The notes under the pieces were generated by a model. The model ran no database searches and was not told the origin of the DNA. It saw only the letters and a list, made by a program, of their open reading frames with translations. Position numbers and translations under genes: made by a program. DNA of 7,802 nucleotides from an uncultured Candidatus Saccharibacteria bacterium (GTDB lineage: Bacteria > Patescibacteriota > Saccharimonadia > Saccharimonadales > Saccharimonadaceae), in contig CALHIA010000063.1 of assembly GCA_938030585.1 (NCBI GenBank), forward strand, positions 1-7,802. Direction: 5' to 3'. Positions 1 through 5,528 of the stretch are shown in pieces. How positions within the stretch are numbered: the first letter of the stretch is position 1; every line of letters begins with the position of its first letter.

Positions 1-7
1 GATGCGG

Positions 8-193
8 CTATTGTAAATCTAACCTTGCAAAATCTGGATATTCCGCCTGGATCTTTTCAACCAAAAATCTCTCCACTAGATAGTCTGTGTCCGTCACCAG
101 ATCCCCCCCGGACCCCTTGGCATAAACTGTAAAATCTCGTGACAATAATTCTTCGGCTTCGCGAACAATGCGCTGTATGAATTCGCCTTCCAT
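8..193 (-). pseudogene. Inositol monophosphatase family N-terminal fragment (61 aa, truncated)
   Basis: The 61-residue product reads like the start of the inositol monophosphatase/SuhB/CysQ family: an N-terminal helix (MEGEFIQRIVREAEELL), a lysine-glycine turn (AKGSGGD), then the typical DLVTDTDYLVERFLVEKI stretch and EYPDF, where family members continue into the ILGEE metal-binding segment. Here the frame gives ARLDLQ and a TAG stop instead. The metal-binding glutamates, the DPxDGT motif and the WD motif of these roughly 250-residue Mg2+-dependent phosphatases are therefore absent, and no enzyme activity is expected from this fragment. Only 7 bases remain beyond the stop, so I cannot tell whether the rest continues outside the window in another frame, was deleted, or was lost by assembly error. 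The ATG lies 7 nt after an extended -10 element with no Shine-Dalgarno sequence, so translation would be leaderless. Family assignment is fairly secure; broken status is likely but not proven. Confidence 0.6.
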
Positions 194-200
194 AGTTATT

Positions 201-209
201 ATTATAGCA
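201..209 (-). promoter_or_regulatory. Extended -10 promoter, leaderless, for the minus-strand phosphatase fragment
   Basis: On the minus strand the sequence TGC-TATAAT is a perfect extended -10 element. Seven nucleotides (AATAACT) separate it from the ATG, so transcription would start at or within a base or two of the start codon. No ribosome binding site can fit. I see no good -35 box, as is common for extended -10 promoters. Confidence 0.6.
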
Positions 210-212
210 TTC

Positions 213-221
213 TGTTATTAT
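213..221 (+). promoter_or_regulatory. Extended -10 promoter, leaderless, for the amidohydrolase gene
   Basis: TGT-TATTAT forms an extended -10 element ending 6 nt before the ATG at 228. The expected start of transcription coincides with the A of that ATG. This supports 228 as the start and implies a leaderless mRNA. It lies back to back with the opposing minus-strand promoter at 201-209. Confidence 0.55.
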
Positions 222-227
222 ATAACC

Positions 228-911
228 ATGAACACTATTGATCCGGCCGTGCTTTCCAAATCTCAGCAACAAATTCTTCATGTCGATCCGGCCGAACTTT
301 CCGATTTTCAGCGTCAAATCTTTCAACTCGAGCGTGATAATACTTCGGAATTAATTCATTTTGAACGGGGAACTACGCCGATTCTACTTTCTGCCCCGCA
401 TACTGTAAATTTTCTTAAAGAAGACGGTAGTTTTAAAATGCGTGAAGGTTACACTAAGGCCATTGTAAAATATCTGGCGAAAAAAACCGGTGCCTTCCTC
501 ATGATTAAAGAAAATTCTGATGGTATTGATCCGAATAAACTAGAAATAGAGAATTACAAGCATCAGCTTCTCGAAGTAATAAATAAATATCAAATTCAAC
601 TCGTCTTAGATATTCATGGCGCCGCCTCGCATCATGATTTTGCCATCGAAATTGGCTCCCTCGACGGCGTAAGCGCAAGAGTTCAAACCATCGAATCCTT
701 AAAAACCGCTCTAAAGAATCAGGGAATTACATCAGTCGCCGAGAACCAGCCATTTAAAGGTGGCGGCATCACCAAAACCGTCCATAGTAATACTAAGGTT
801 GAAGTTTTGCAGCTCGAAATTAACCGTAATTATCGCGATTTGACTCATCCTGAAAAGCTTTTTCACCTCTGTAAAACACTCGAAAATTTTCTCAAAAGTT
901 TTCCACAATAA
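228..911 (+). CDS. N-formylglutamate amidohydrolase-like protein
   Basis: A 227-residue soluble protein without a signal peptide. Motifs resemble the N-formylglutamate amidohydrolase (FGase/HutG-type) zinc hydrolase family: LLSAPHTV at residues 53-60 (like the SxPHxG metal-binding start), LVLDIHGAA at 125-132 with H130, AIEIG at 139-143, a glycine-rich GGGIT at 178-182, and VLQLEINRNYR at 193-203, matching the C-terminal vQvEixR pattern. These enzymes cleave N-formyl-glutamate or similar acyl-amino-acid amides; the real substrate here is unknown, and a peptide or poly-gamma-glutamate hydrolase role is an alternative. I chose ATG 228 rather than the in-frame ATG at 168 because the latter lies inside the opposite gene and adds a hydrophobic stretch, while 228 sits exactly at the predicted +1. 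The N-terminus carries an imperfect tandem repeat (IDPAVLSKSQQQI at 4-16, VDPAELSDFQRQI at 19-31). No terminator follows. Confidence 0.6.
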   Translation: MNTIDPAVLSKSQQQILHVDPAELSDFQRQIFQLERDNTSELIHFERGTTPILLSAPHTVNFLKEDGSFKMREGYTKAIVKYLAKKTGAFLMIKENSDGIDPNKLEIENYKHQLLEVINKYQIQLVLDIHGAASHHDFAIEIGSLDGVSARVQTIESLKTALKNQGITSVAENQPFKGGGITKTVHSNTKVEVLQLEINRNYRDLTHPEKLFHLCKTLENFLKSFPQ

Positions 912-938
912 AATTCAATTTAATTTCAGTAAAATCTA

Positions 939-967
939 TTGACGACTAAGCATTAGCATGATAAATT
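939..967 (+). promoter_or_regulatory. Sigma70-type promoter of the first WxL-like gene
   Basis: TTGACG at 939-944 and TAAATT at 962-967 are separated by 17 bp. Transcription would begin near 974, leaving an A-rich 5' UTR of about 60 nt that ends in AAAGGA (1024-1029), a good ribosome binding site 6 nt before the ATG at 1036. Confidence 0.55.
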
Positions 968-1035
968 AATAGTAACTTGAAGGTCAATACAAGTAAAAAA
1001 CAAAAAAACTGTTAATATTTAATAAAGGAAATATT

Positions 1036-1587
1036 ATGACAAAATATGCAAAAATCATGGCAACTTTCGGCGTTTTAGCTGGACTCGGTGTTGCTTCACT
1101 TCCACTAGCAACCTTTGCTGCTAACAACTCTGAAACCACCGTTAAGGTTACTGTTCAAGAAGGTATCTCTATCGCTAATGATAACGCTACCGCTGATGCT
1201 GGTAACAAAACTCCAGGTGAAGCTGGTTCTGCCACTTCTAACCTTACCGCTGCTACTAACAACGCTGCTGGTCTTAAAATCACTGTTAAAGACAAAGACG
1301 AAGACACCTCTCTCCGCTCTGCTAGCTTTACTGCACCTACCACTCCTGTCGCTGGTGTAGACTTCATCCCGACTGGCGTTTCTGGTGCTGGTACTTGGAG
1401 TCTCAAGGGTGGTGAACTCGTAAATGAAACTGCTATGGTTAAGAATTCTGAAACCGCTCTCGTAGTGAAGAACACTACTGGTCCTTCAACCGAAGCTGTT
1501 GCTATGACCTACCGCATCGTACCAGGTGCAGCACAACGCCAAGGTATCTACGAAGACGTTATCGTTTACACTGTTACCAAGAACTAA
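1036..1587 (+). CDS. Secreted small WxL-like surface protein (paralogue 1)
   Basis: A 183-residue exported protein. Residues 1-28 are a typical Sec signal peptide: MTKYAK basic start, a hydrophobic core to about residue 22, then LPLATFA with cleavage after A28 or A29. The mature part is a cysteine-free, Thr/Ala/Val-rich predicted beta-sandwich. It contains a W121-S-L123 motif preceded by a glycine-rich turn, and ends with GIYEDVIVYTVTKN (170-183), which resembles the last strand of the WxL domain. Firmicute WxL domains carry two WxL motifs and bind peptidoglycan non-covalently; only one is visible here, so this would be a minimal or divergent member. Residues 79-93 (a GxxIxxxDKDxxxxL pattern) align without gaps with the next gene's product. 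The gene has its own promoter and terminator, and its codons are strongly restricted (Ala mostly GCT, Asn mostly AAC, Lys often AAA or AAG with C/T-ending codons elsewhere), suggesting very high expression. WxL assignment is inference from motif and context. Confidence 0.65.
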   Translation: MTKYAKIMATFGVLAGLGVASLPLATFAANNSETTVKVTVQEGISIANDNATADAGNKTPGEAGSATSNLTAATNNAAGLKITVKDKDEDTSLRSASFTAPTTPVAGVDFIPTGVSGAGTWSLKGGELVNETAMVKNSETALVVKNTTGPSTEAVAMTYRIVPGAAQRQGIYEDVIVYTVTKN

Positions 1588-1607
1588 TTTCCCTGTATTG
1601 ACTGATG

Positions 1608-1640
1608 AATCAGCTCCTGAAAAGGAGCTGATTTTTATTT
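1608..1640 (+). terminator. Intrinsic terminator after first WxL-like gene
   Basis: An 11-bp perfect stem (AATCAGCTCCT with AGGAGCTGATT) around a GAAA tetraloop is followed by TTTTATTT. It insulates the first WxL-like gene from the downstream operon; the next promoter's -35 box begins in its T tract. Confidence 0.93.
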
Positions 1641-1667
1641 GACATTCTGGTAATGCTAAACTATACT
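1639..1667 (+). promoter_or_regulatory. Strong sigma70-type promoter of the second WxL-like gene
   Basis: A consensus TTGACA (1639-1644) and TATACT (1662-1667) with 17-bp spacing. Transcription would start near 1674 and give a short leader with AGAGGA (1682-1687) as ribosome binding site before ATG 1694. Confidence 0.85.
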
Positions 1668-1693
1668 AGATACAAATAAGTAGAGGAAAAAAT

Positions 1694-2242
1694 ATGAAAC
1701 ATATTGGGAAGGTGGTAGGCGTTCTTGGCGTCGCTTCTGCCTGTGGGTTAATGGCCTTGCCACTTAGCACTTTTGCTATCGAAAAGAAGAACAGCTTGGA
1801 TGTGAATGTTACCATCGCATCTTTTCTTAATATCACGTCTGGCGCTAGTACAGTGGCAGATACGATTAACCCAGGTCAGGTTAAGAATCTTACTAATACT
1901 ATTCGCGTGAAGACGAACAGTGTCACTGGTTACAATATTAATATTCGTGATAAAGATTCGAATATTAATCTCGTTCATGACACTACTTCGACTAGTGTTA
2001 TTCCGGCTCTCGCTGGCAATCTCGATGGTACTCAAGCTGGCTGGAATTATTCCGTAGGTAGTATTTCTCATAAGGCAATTACGGCTACTGACGCTTCGAT
2101 CCACAAGAACCTTAACGCGTCTAAGCAAGTGATTGATGAAACTACTAACATAAATTACCATGTCTCCGCCACCGGTACTCAAATCCCAGGTAATTACAGT
2201 GATGTAGTAGTTCTCACCGTTTCAGAAAATCCGGGCACTTAA
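1694..2242 (+). CDS. Secreted small WxL-like surface protein (paralogue 2)
   Basis: A 182-residue exported protein, paralogous to the product of 1036-1587. The signal peptide ends in LPLSTFA at residues 22-28, at the same position as LPLATFA in the first protein. Residues 79-93 (GYNINIRDKDSNINL) align exactly with that protein's DKD segment. The conserved tryptophan (W117, in AGWNYSVG) sits where the first protein has W121-S-L, but here the motif is W-N-Y, so the WxL leucine is not kept. The C-terminus, IPGNYSDVVVLTVSENPGT, again looks like the terminal strand of a WxL or similar beta-sandwich domain. The only cysteine (C17) is in the signal peptide. It is the first gene of the unit driven from 1639-1667 and lies directly upstream of two DUF916-like genes, the usual neighbourhood of WxL proteins in Firmicutes. 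A generic secreted beta-sandwich adhesin or pilin-like protein is the alternative. Confidence 0.62.
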   Translation: MKHIGKVVGVLGVASACGLMALPLSTFAIEKKNSLDVNVTIASFLNITSGASTVADTINPGQVKNLTNTIRVKTNSVTGYNINIRDKDSNINLVHDTTSTSVIPALAGNLDGTQAGWNYSVGSISHKAITATDASIHKNLNASKQVIDETTNINYHVSATGTQIPGNYSDVVVLTVSENPGT

Positions 2243-2254
2243 GCTAATTTTTCA

Positions 2255-2282
2255 TTGAATTACGCTTTTGCTCGTGTATAAT
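2255..2282 (+). promoter_or_regulatory. Internal promoter before the first DUF916-like gene
   Basis: TTGAAT (2255-2260) and a perfect TATAAT (2277-2282) with 16-bp spacing lie in the 64-bp gap after the second WxL-like gene, which has no terminator. The DUF916-like genes can thus be read both by read-through and from this promoter. A full AGGAGG ribosome binding site follows at 2298-2303, unusually close (3 nt) to ATG 2307. Confidence 0.7.
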
Positions 2283-2306
2283 AAATAGCATATAACTAGG
2301 AGGTAA

Positions 2307-3263
2307 ATGAAAAAACTTAAAGGTCTAATTTTCGGTATGGCAGTTGCCTTGCCACTCTTCTTCGGCATCGTACGTCCAGTCCACGCAGATAACGGTACCG
2401 AACGTCTTACCAATCACATGCAGGTCTCGCCTGCGTCTCAGCAGCTTGGTACTTTGAAGCCAGGTGAAACTAAACAGGGTACGTTCCGTGTCCAGAATAT
2501 CGGCACTAACGCCTTTGATTTTAAAATCTATGCTGCACCATACTCAGTCAGTAATGAAAACTACGACCCAACTTTCGATGCATCATCCGACTACACCAAG
2601 ATTTCTAACTGGTTTACTTTTAATACTACCACTGGCCATCTCGATCCAAATTCGGAAACTACCATTGAATACACCGTGAAGGTTCCACAAAATGCTCCAG
2701 GTGGTGGCCAATATGCCTCTATTATGGTGGAGAACGCCTCCAGTGAAAATTCATCTAATACCATTCGCGAAGTCACCCGTATCGGTATGTTAATTTACTC
2801 TCATATTGATGGTAAGATTAACCACTGTACTAAGATTTTGGAAAACAATCTTCCATTTATCCTCTTTAACCCACCAATTTCCGGTACCTCTCGTGTCGAA
2901 AACTGTGGTAACACCGATGAGGATGTCAAGTACGTTCTCCGTGTCTTCCCATTCTTCTCTAAGGAAGAAGTCTATACTAACGAAGAAAATCCTACCTACC
3001 GCACCACTCTCCCTAATACTAAGCGTCTCAGCAAGGAAACTTGGGAAAAATCTCCAGGTATCGGTATCTTCTGGGTCGAGCAAGACATTACCTTTGGTAG
3101 CGCCCACAATACCTCTCGTAAGCTCGTGATTCTTTGTCCAATCTGGCTTATCGTCTTACTCGTTCTCTTTATCCTCTCGGTTATCTTCTGGCTTATTTCA
3201 AAGAAGTACGAGAACAAAAAATCTAATACCAAGTCCGCACCTCGCGTCGAATCTGATTTCTAA
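2307..3263 (+). CDS. DUF916 / WxL-interacting-like membrane-anchored surface protein (paralogue 1)
   Basis: A 318-residue type I membrane protein. A signal peptide (1-27, ending VHA|DNG) is followed by an ectodomain of about 245 residues. One hydrophobic helix spans roughly 273-297 (from KLVILCPIW to FWLIS), and a short basic tail (SKKYENKKSNTK) faces the cytoplasm. The N-terminal ectodomain (38-145) has the immunoglobulin-like pattern seen in DUF916 proteins: MQVSPASQQLGTLKPGE, then TFRVQNIGTNAFDFKIYAAPYSV and a GGGQYASIMV strand. A second beta domain (about 150-265) includes VENCGNTDED. In Firmicutes this two-domain-plus-helix layout is the WxL-interacting protein, which binds peptidoglycan and WxL partners. 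C174 and C200 could form a disulfide; C277 is in the membrane helix. The paralogue encoded next to it has no cysteines. The neighbours support a surface-complex role. The partner and ligand are inferred, not shown. Confidence 0.72.
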   Translation: MKKLKGLIFGMAVALPLFFGIVRPVHADNGTERLTNHMQVSPASQQLGTLKPGETKQGTFRVQNIGTNAFDFKIYAAPYSVSNENYDPTFDASSDYTKISNWFTFNTTTGHLDPNSETTIEYTVKVPQNAPGGGQYASIMVENASSENSSNTIREVTRIGMLIYSHIDGKINHCTKILENNLPFILFNPPISGTSRVENCGNTDEDVKYVLRVFPFFSKEEVYTNEENPTYRTTLPNTKRLSKETWEKSPGIGIFWVEQDITFGSAHNTSRKLVILCPIWLIVLLVLFILSVIFWLISKKYENKKSNTKSAPRVESDF

Positions 3264-3268
3264 AGGAG
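3262..3268 (+). promoter_or_regulatory. Ribosome binding site overlapping the upstream stop codon
   Basis: AAAGGAG overlaps the TAA stop (3261-3263) of the upstream gene. It is spaced 6 nt from ATG 3275 but only 3 nt from the in-frame TTG at 3272. The spacing favours ATG 3275 and implies translational coupling of the two DUF916-like genes. Confidence 0.7.
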
Positions 3269-3274
3269 TATTTG

Positions 3275-4243
3275 ATGAAAAATAATTTTAAACGTGTCTT
3301 GACTCTAGCCCTCTTCGGGCTAGGTCTCTCCGGCTTCTTCGGATTAGCAAAAACCGCTGCTACTTATGCCGACGAAAAACCAGCTGAAAAACCAAAAGTT
3401 CAAATCCAAATTTCTCCAGTCAAAAACACCGTCTATCTCAAAGGTGGCGATGTTTCCGACTTCACCTTCAATGTTTCTAATATTGGTACTGATCCTTTCG
3501 ATTTCAAGGTTTATGCTACTCCATATTCCGTTTCCAATGAAAAATATGAACTAAACTTCTCGAAGGAAAGTTCCCGTACTCAAATTACTCGTTGGACTAC
3601 CTTTCAGGATGCTTCCGGAAATTACGTATCTGACGTTACCTACTCGGTTCAACCAAATGAAACCAAGGTTGTGAAATATCGTGTCACCGTACCTCAAGAT
3701 GTGCCAGCTGGCGGTCAATACGCCGTCATCTTCGCCGAAGCCATCCCAAAAGACGACCTTAATTCTACTGGCATTAAAACGGTTTCACGTGTCGGCCTAA
3801 CTCTCTACGGTAAAACTGAGGGTGAAACCAGGGAAGAAGCCAAAATCACCAAATACCATCTTGACGGTTTCCGTGTTTCTGGCAATATCCGCACTTCTGC
3901 CACCGTCGAAAACACTGGTAATACCGATTTCCGTTCCACTGTCAGCATGAAAGTAGAAAAACTCTTCGGTGGTTCAATTTTCGAAGACACTAAGGGCTTC
4001 GATGTCTTACCTGATACCACCCGTGACGTTGATCTCGAATGGAAGGACAGTCCAGCCTTCGGTATTTATCGCATTACTTCCACTATCTCGGCTGGTGGTA
4101 AAGAAGAAAAATCTACCAAGATTGTCTTAATCGTACCTATCTTTGTTTTAATTATTCTGTTTATGCTATTGACAACGGCTGTAGTATGGTTTATCATCGT
4201 ACTTAGAAAGCGTCGTGCTCAGAAGTCTAAGTTAATTATTTAG
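3275..4243 (+). CDS. DUF916 / WxL-interacting-like membrane-anchored surface protein (paralogue 2)
   Basis: A 322-residue type I membrane protein, clearly paralogous to its upstream neighbour. A signal peptide (1-32, ending ATYA|DEK) leads into an ectodomain starting with a charged Pro/Lys linker. Next comes VQIQISPVKNTVYLKGGD and the shared core NIGTDPFDFKVYATPYSVSN (69-88), a QYAVIFAEA strand, and a second domain with VENTGNTDFR. A single membrane helix lies at about 283-309, followed by the basic tail RKRRAQKSKLII. Unlike the upstream paralogue it lacks cysteines. The stop-to-start gap is 11 nt and the ribosome binding site overlaps the upstream stop, so the two are probably made in matched amounts and may form a heteromeric complex. 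By analogy with Firmicute WxL loci it would bind peptidoglycan and WxL-like proteins at the cell surface. The general class is well supported; the ligand is inferred. Confidence 0.74.
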   Translation: MKNNFKRVLTLALFGLGLSGFFGLAKTAATYADEKPAEKPKVQIQISPVKNTVYLKGGDVSDFTFNVSNIGTDPFDFKVYATPYSVSNEKYELNFSKESSRTQITRWTTFQDASGNYVSDVTYSVQPNETKVVKYRVTVPQDVPAGGQYAVIFAEAIPKDDLNSTGIKTVSRVGLTLYGKTEGETREEAKITKYHLDGFRVSGNIRTSATVENTGNTDFRSTVSMKVEKLFGGSIFEDTKGFDVLPDTTRDVDLEWKDSPAFGIYRITSTISAGGKEEKSTKIVLIVPIFVLIILFMLLTTAVVWFIIVLRKRRAQKSKLII

Positions 4244-4284
4244 ACCCTGACACAGATAAAAAATAAAAATAATAAAGGCGAAAA

Positions 4285-5256
4285 ATGAATAAAAAATCAA
4301 TCATCGGCGCATTAGGAATAGCAGGCTTGACCCTACTCGGCGGCCTGGCGCTCACTAATCAAACTTACGCCCAGGAAGCTACTTCTTCTGAAGTAACCGT
4401 CCAGGTCACCGTTCTTCCAAACGGTCAATCAGTTGCTATCAAGTCTCCTACCTCAGATAGCAAGGTTCTTGAAAATCAAGTACCACTCAATATTGATTTT
4501 ACCAAGTCTAAGACTATTGAATACGAAATCAAACTCACCGACAAAGACGGCACTACCACTACTATTGCTAACGAAACTGTTGACGTAAGTAATGCTGGTG
4601 CTGCTAATAGCGGCTCGAAGAAAATCCCTCTCGACATGCAGCAACTCACTAATGGTGTCTTCGGTAAGGTCTCTATTAAGGTTACCGTCGACGGTAAAGC
4701 TGAGACTGCTGATACTGTAGAATTTAACTATGTTCCAGTAGCAGTTGAGAAGACCCAGACTAACGAACGTGGTTATACCGGCTTTCGTATTGCTCACGCT
4801 GGTGGTGTCGCGAAAGTAAAAGTTGTCTTGAAAGATAAAGCTGGTCACAAGGTTGGTGATAAAGAAATCGAAATCACTGATCCAGTTGCAATGACTAACG
4901 GTGGTACTATTGAACTCAATTCAGAAGATATTAATAATAAATTGGACAAGGGTGATTACACTCTCGAAGTCGTAGCTCTAAACGGTGCTGGTGATGATCT
5001 CGAAAAACCAGAAGTTGCTAGCTTCAAGTTTACCGGCAAGGATGAACCAGCTAAGCCAGAAGATAAGCCAGCTACTTCAGGTAAGAATGGTGGTAAGAAA
5101 ACCCCAGCCGTACCTAACACTGGTGGATCCGTCTTCGCAGGTATGAATCTTTCATCCTCAGACTTCCTCGCTTCCGGCATTGCCGTCTTCGCCTTCCTCT
5201 CTCTTCTCGCCGTCGTCTTCTTGAAGAAGGGTAAGAAATCCGCTTACCGCCGCTAA
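4285..5256 (+). CDS. Secreted protein with VPNTG sortase-type sorting signal
   Basis: A 323-residue surface protein. The signal peptide runs to A29 (TNQTYA|QEA). Two predicted beta-sandwich domains follow (about 33-150 and 155-250); each alternates hydrophobic strands with charged turns and has no cysteines. A Pro/Lys/Glu-rich wall-spanning linker (253-275, KDEPAKPEDKPATSG) leads to VPNTG at 276-280. After this comes a membrane helix at about 294-313 and the tail KKGKKSAYRR. Motif, helix and basic tail in this order are the classic C-terminal sorting signal cleaved between Thr and Gly by a class of sortase, here with VPNTG in place of LPXTG. No sortase gene is in the window, and in a thin-walled organism the protein may simply stay membrane-anchored. 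The 41-bp gap upstream is A-rich with AAAGG (4274-4278) and no convincing promoter, so it probably belongs to the operon. In Firmicute WxL loci a small LPXTG protein fills this slot. Confidence 0.72.
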   Translation: MNKKSIIGALGIAGLTLLGGLALTNQTYAQEATSSEVTVQVTVLPNGQSVAIKSPTSDSKVLENQVPLNIDFTKSKTIEYEIKLTDKDGTTTTIANETVDVSNAGAANSGSKKIPLDMQQLTNGVFGKVSIKVTVDGKAETADTVEFNYVPVAVEKTQTNERGYTGFRIAHAGGVAKVKVVLKDKAGHKVGDKEIEITDPVAMTNGGTIELNSEDINNKLDKGDYTLEVVALNGAGDDLEKPEVASFKFTGKDEPAKPEDKPATSGKNGGKKTPAVPNTGGSVFAGMNLSSSDFLASGIAVFAFLSLLAVVFLKKGKKSAYRR

Positions 5257-5266
5257 GATTGATTCT

Positions 5267-5294
5267 AAAAGACCTCCTCACGGGGGTCTTTTTT
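5267..5294 (+). terminator. Intrinsic terminator closing the surface-protein operon
   Basis: A 10-bp stem (AAAGACCTCC with GGGGGTCTTT, one G-T pair) with a TCAC loop is followed by a T tract, 11 nt after the stop codon of the VPNTG protein gene. Confidence 0.93.
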
Positions 5295-5312
5295 CTTTCA
5301 ATTAAATTATGG

Positions 5313-5341
5313 TTGAAATCTTCGCTTAAATATCATATAAT
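5313..5341 (+). promoter_or_regulatory. Promoter of tRNA-Val
   Basis: TTGAAA (5313-5318) and a perfect TATAAT (5336-5341) with 17-bp spacing. The start point would be about 5348, only a few bases before the mature 5' end at 5351. Confidence 0.85.
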
Positions 5342-5350
5342 AAATCTGCT

Positions 5351-5427
5351 GGACGATTAGCTCAGTTGGCTAGAGCGCGTCTTTGACGTAGACGAGGTCA
5401 GAGGTTCAAATCCTCTATCGTCCACCA
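5351..5427 (+). tRNA. tRNA-Val (anticodon GAC), CCA encoded
   Basis: A complete cloverleaf. The 7-bp acceptor stem GGACGAT/ATCGTCC is perfectly paired. The D arm is GCTC/GAGC, the anticodon stem CGTCT/AGACG with loop TTGACGT, giving anticodon GAC, and the T arm AGAGG/CCTCT with loop TTCAAAT. The discriminator is A and CCA is encoded in the gene. It reads GUC and GUU valine codons. It is a single-gene unit with its own promoter and terminator. Confidence 0.97.
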
Positions 5428-5433
5428 GTAATT

Positions 5434-5453
5434 CAGGCTAAGGCCTGTTTTTT
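5434..5453 (+). terminator. Intrinsic terminator of tRNA-Val
   Basis: A short stem CAGGC/GCCTG with TAAG loop followed by six T residues, starting 6 nt after the encoded CCA. Confidence 0.85.
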
Positions 5454-5471
5454 GTGTTTCTTGACATTTTG

Positions 5472-5480
5472 TGTTATAAT
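5472..5480 (+). promoter_or_regulatory. Extended -10 promoter of the P-loop kinase gene
   Basis: TGT-TATAAT is a perfect extended -10 element. A consensus TTGACA lies at 5461-5466, but only 8 bp from that -10. It could instead pair with TATGTT at 5482-5487 (15-bp spacing), so two overlapping promoters are possible. The resulting leader has the ribosome binding site GAGGGG (5517-5522) before ATG 5529. Confidence 0.65.
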
Positions 5481-5528
5481 ATATGTTGTAACTAGTTTTT
5501 TATTACTTATAAGAAAGAGGGGTAAGTT

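Noticed and set aside
168..227. In-frame ATG at 168 as the start of the amidohydrolase gene
   Set aside because: It would overlap the opposite gene and both promoters, and adds a hydrophobic stretch unlike the family; ATG 228 lies at the predicted transcription start.
1115..1475. Open frames on both strands inside the first WxL-like gene
   Set aside because: They are by-products of restricted codon use; one is a Leu-rich low-complexity sequence, and neither has a ribosome binding site or family resemblance.
2464..3232. Antisense and shifted frames inside the DUF916-like genes
   Set aside because: They have no ribosome binding site, lie fully within well-supported genes and encode low-complexity Ser/Leu/Val-rich sequence.
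3272..3274. TTG at 3272 as start of the second DUF916-like gene
   Set aside because: It is only 3 nt from the ribosome binding site, whereas ATG 3275 directly after it has better spacing and is the stronger codon.
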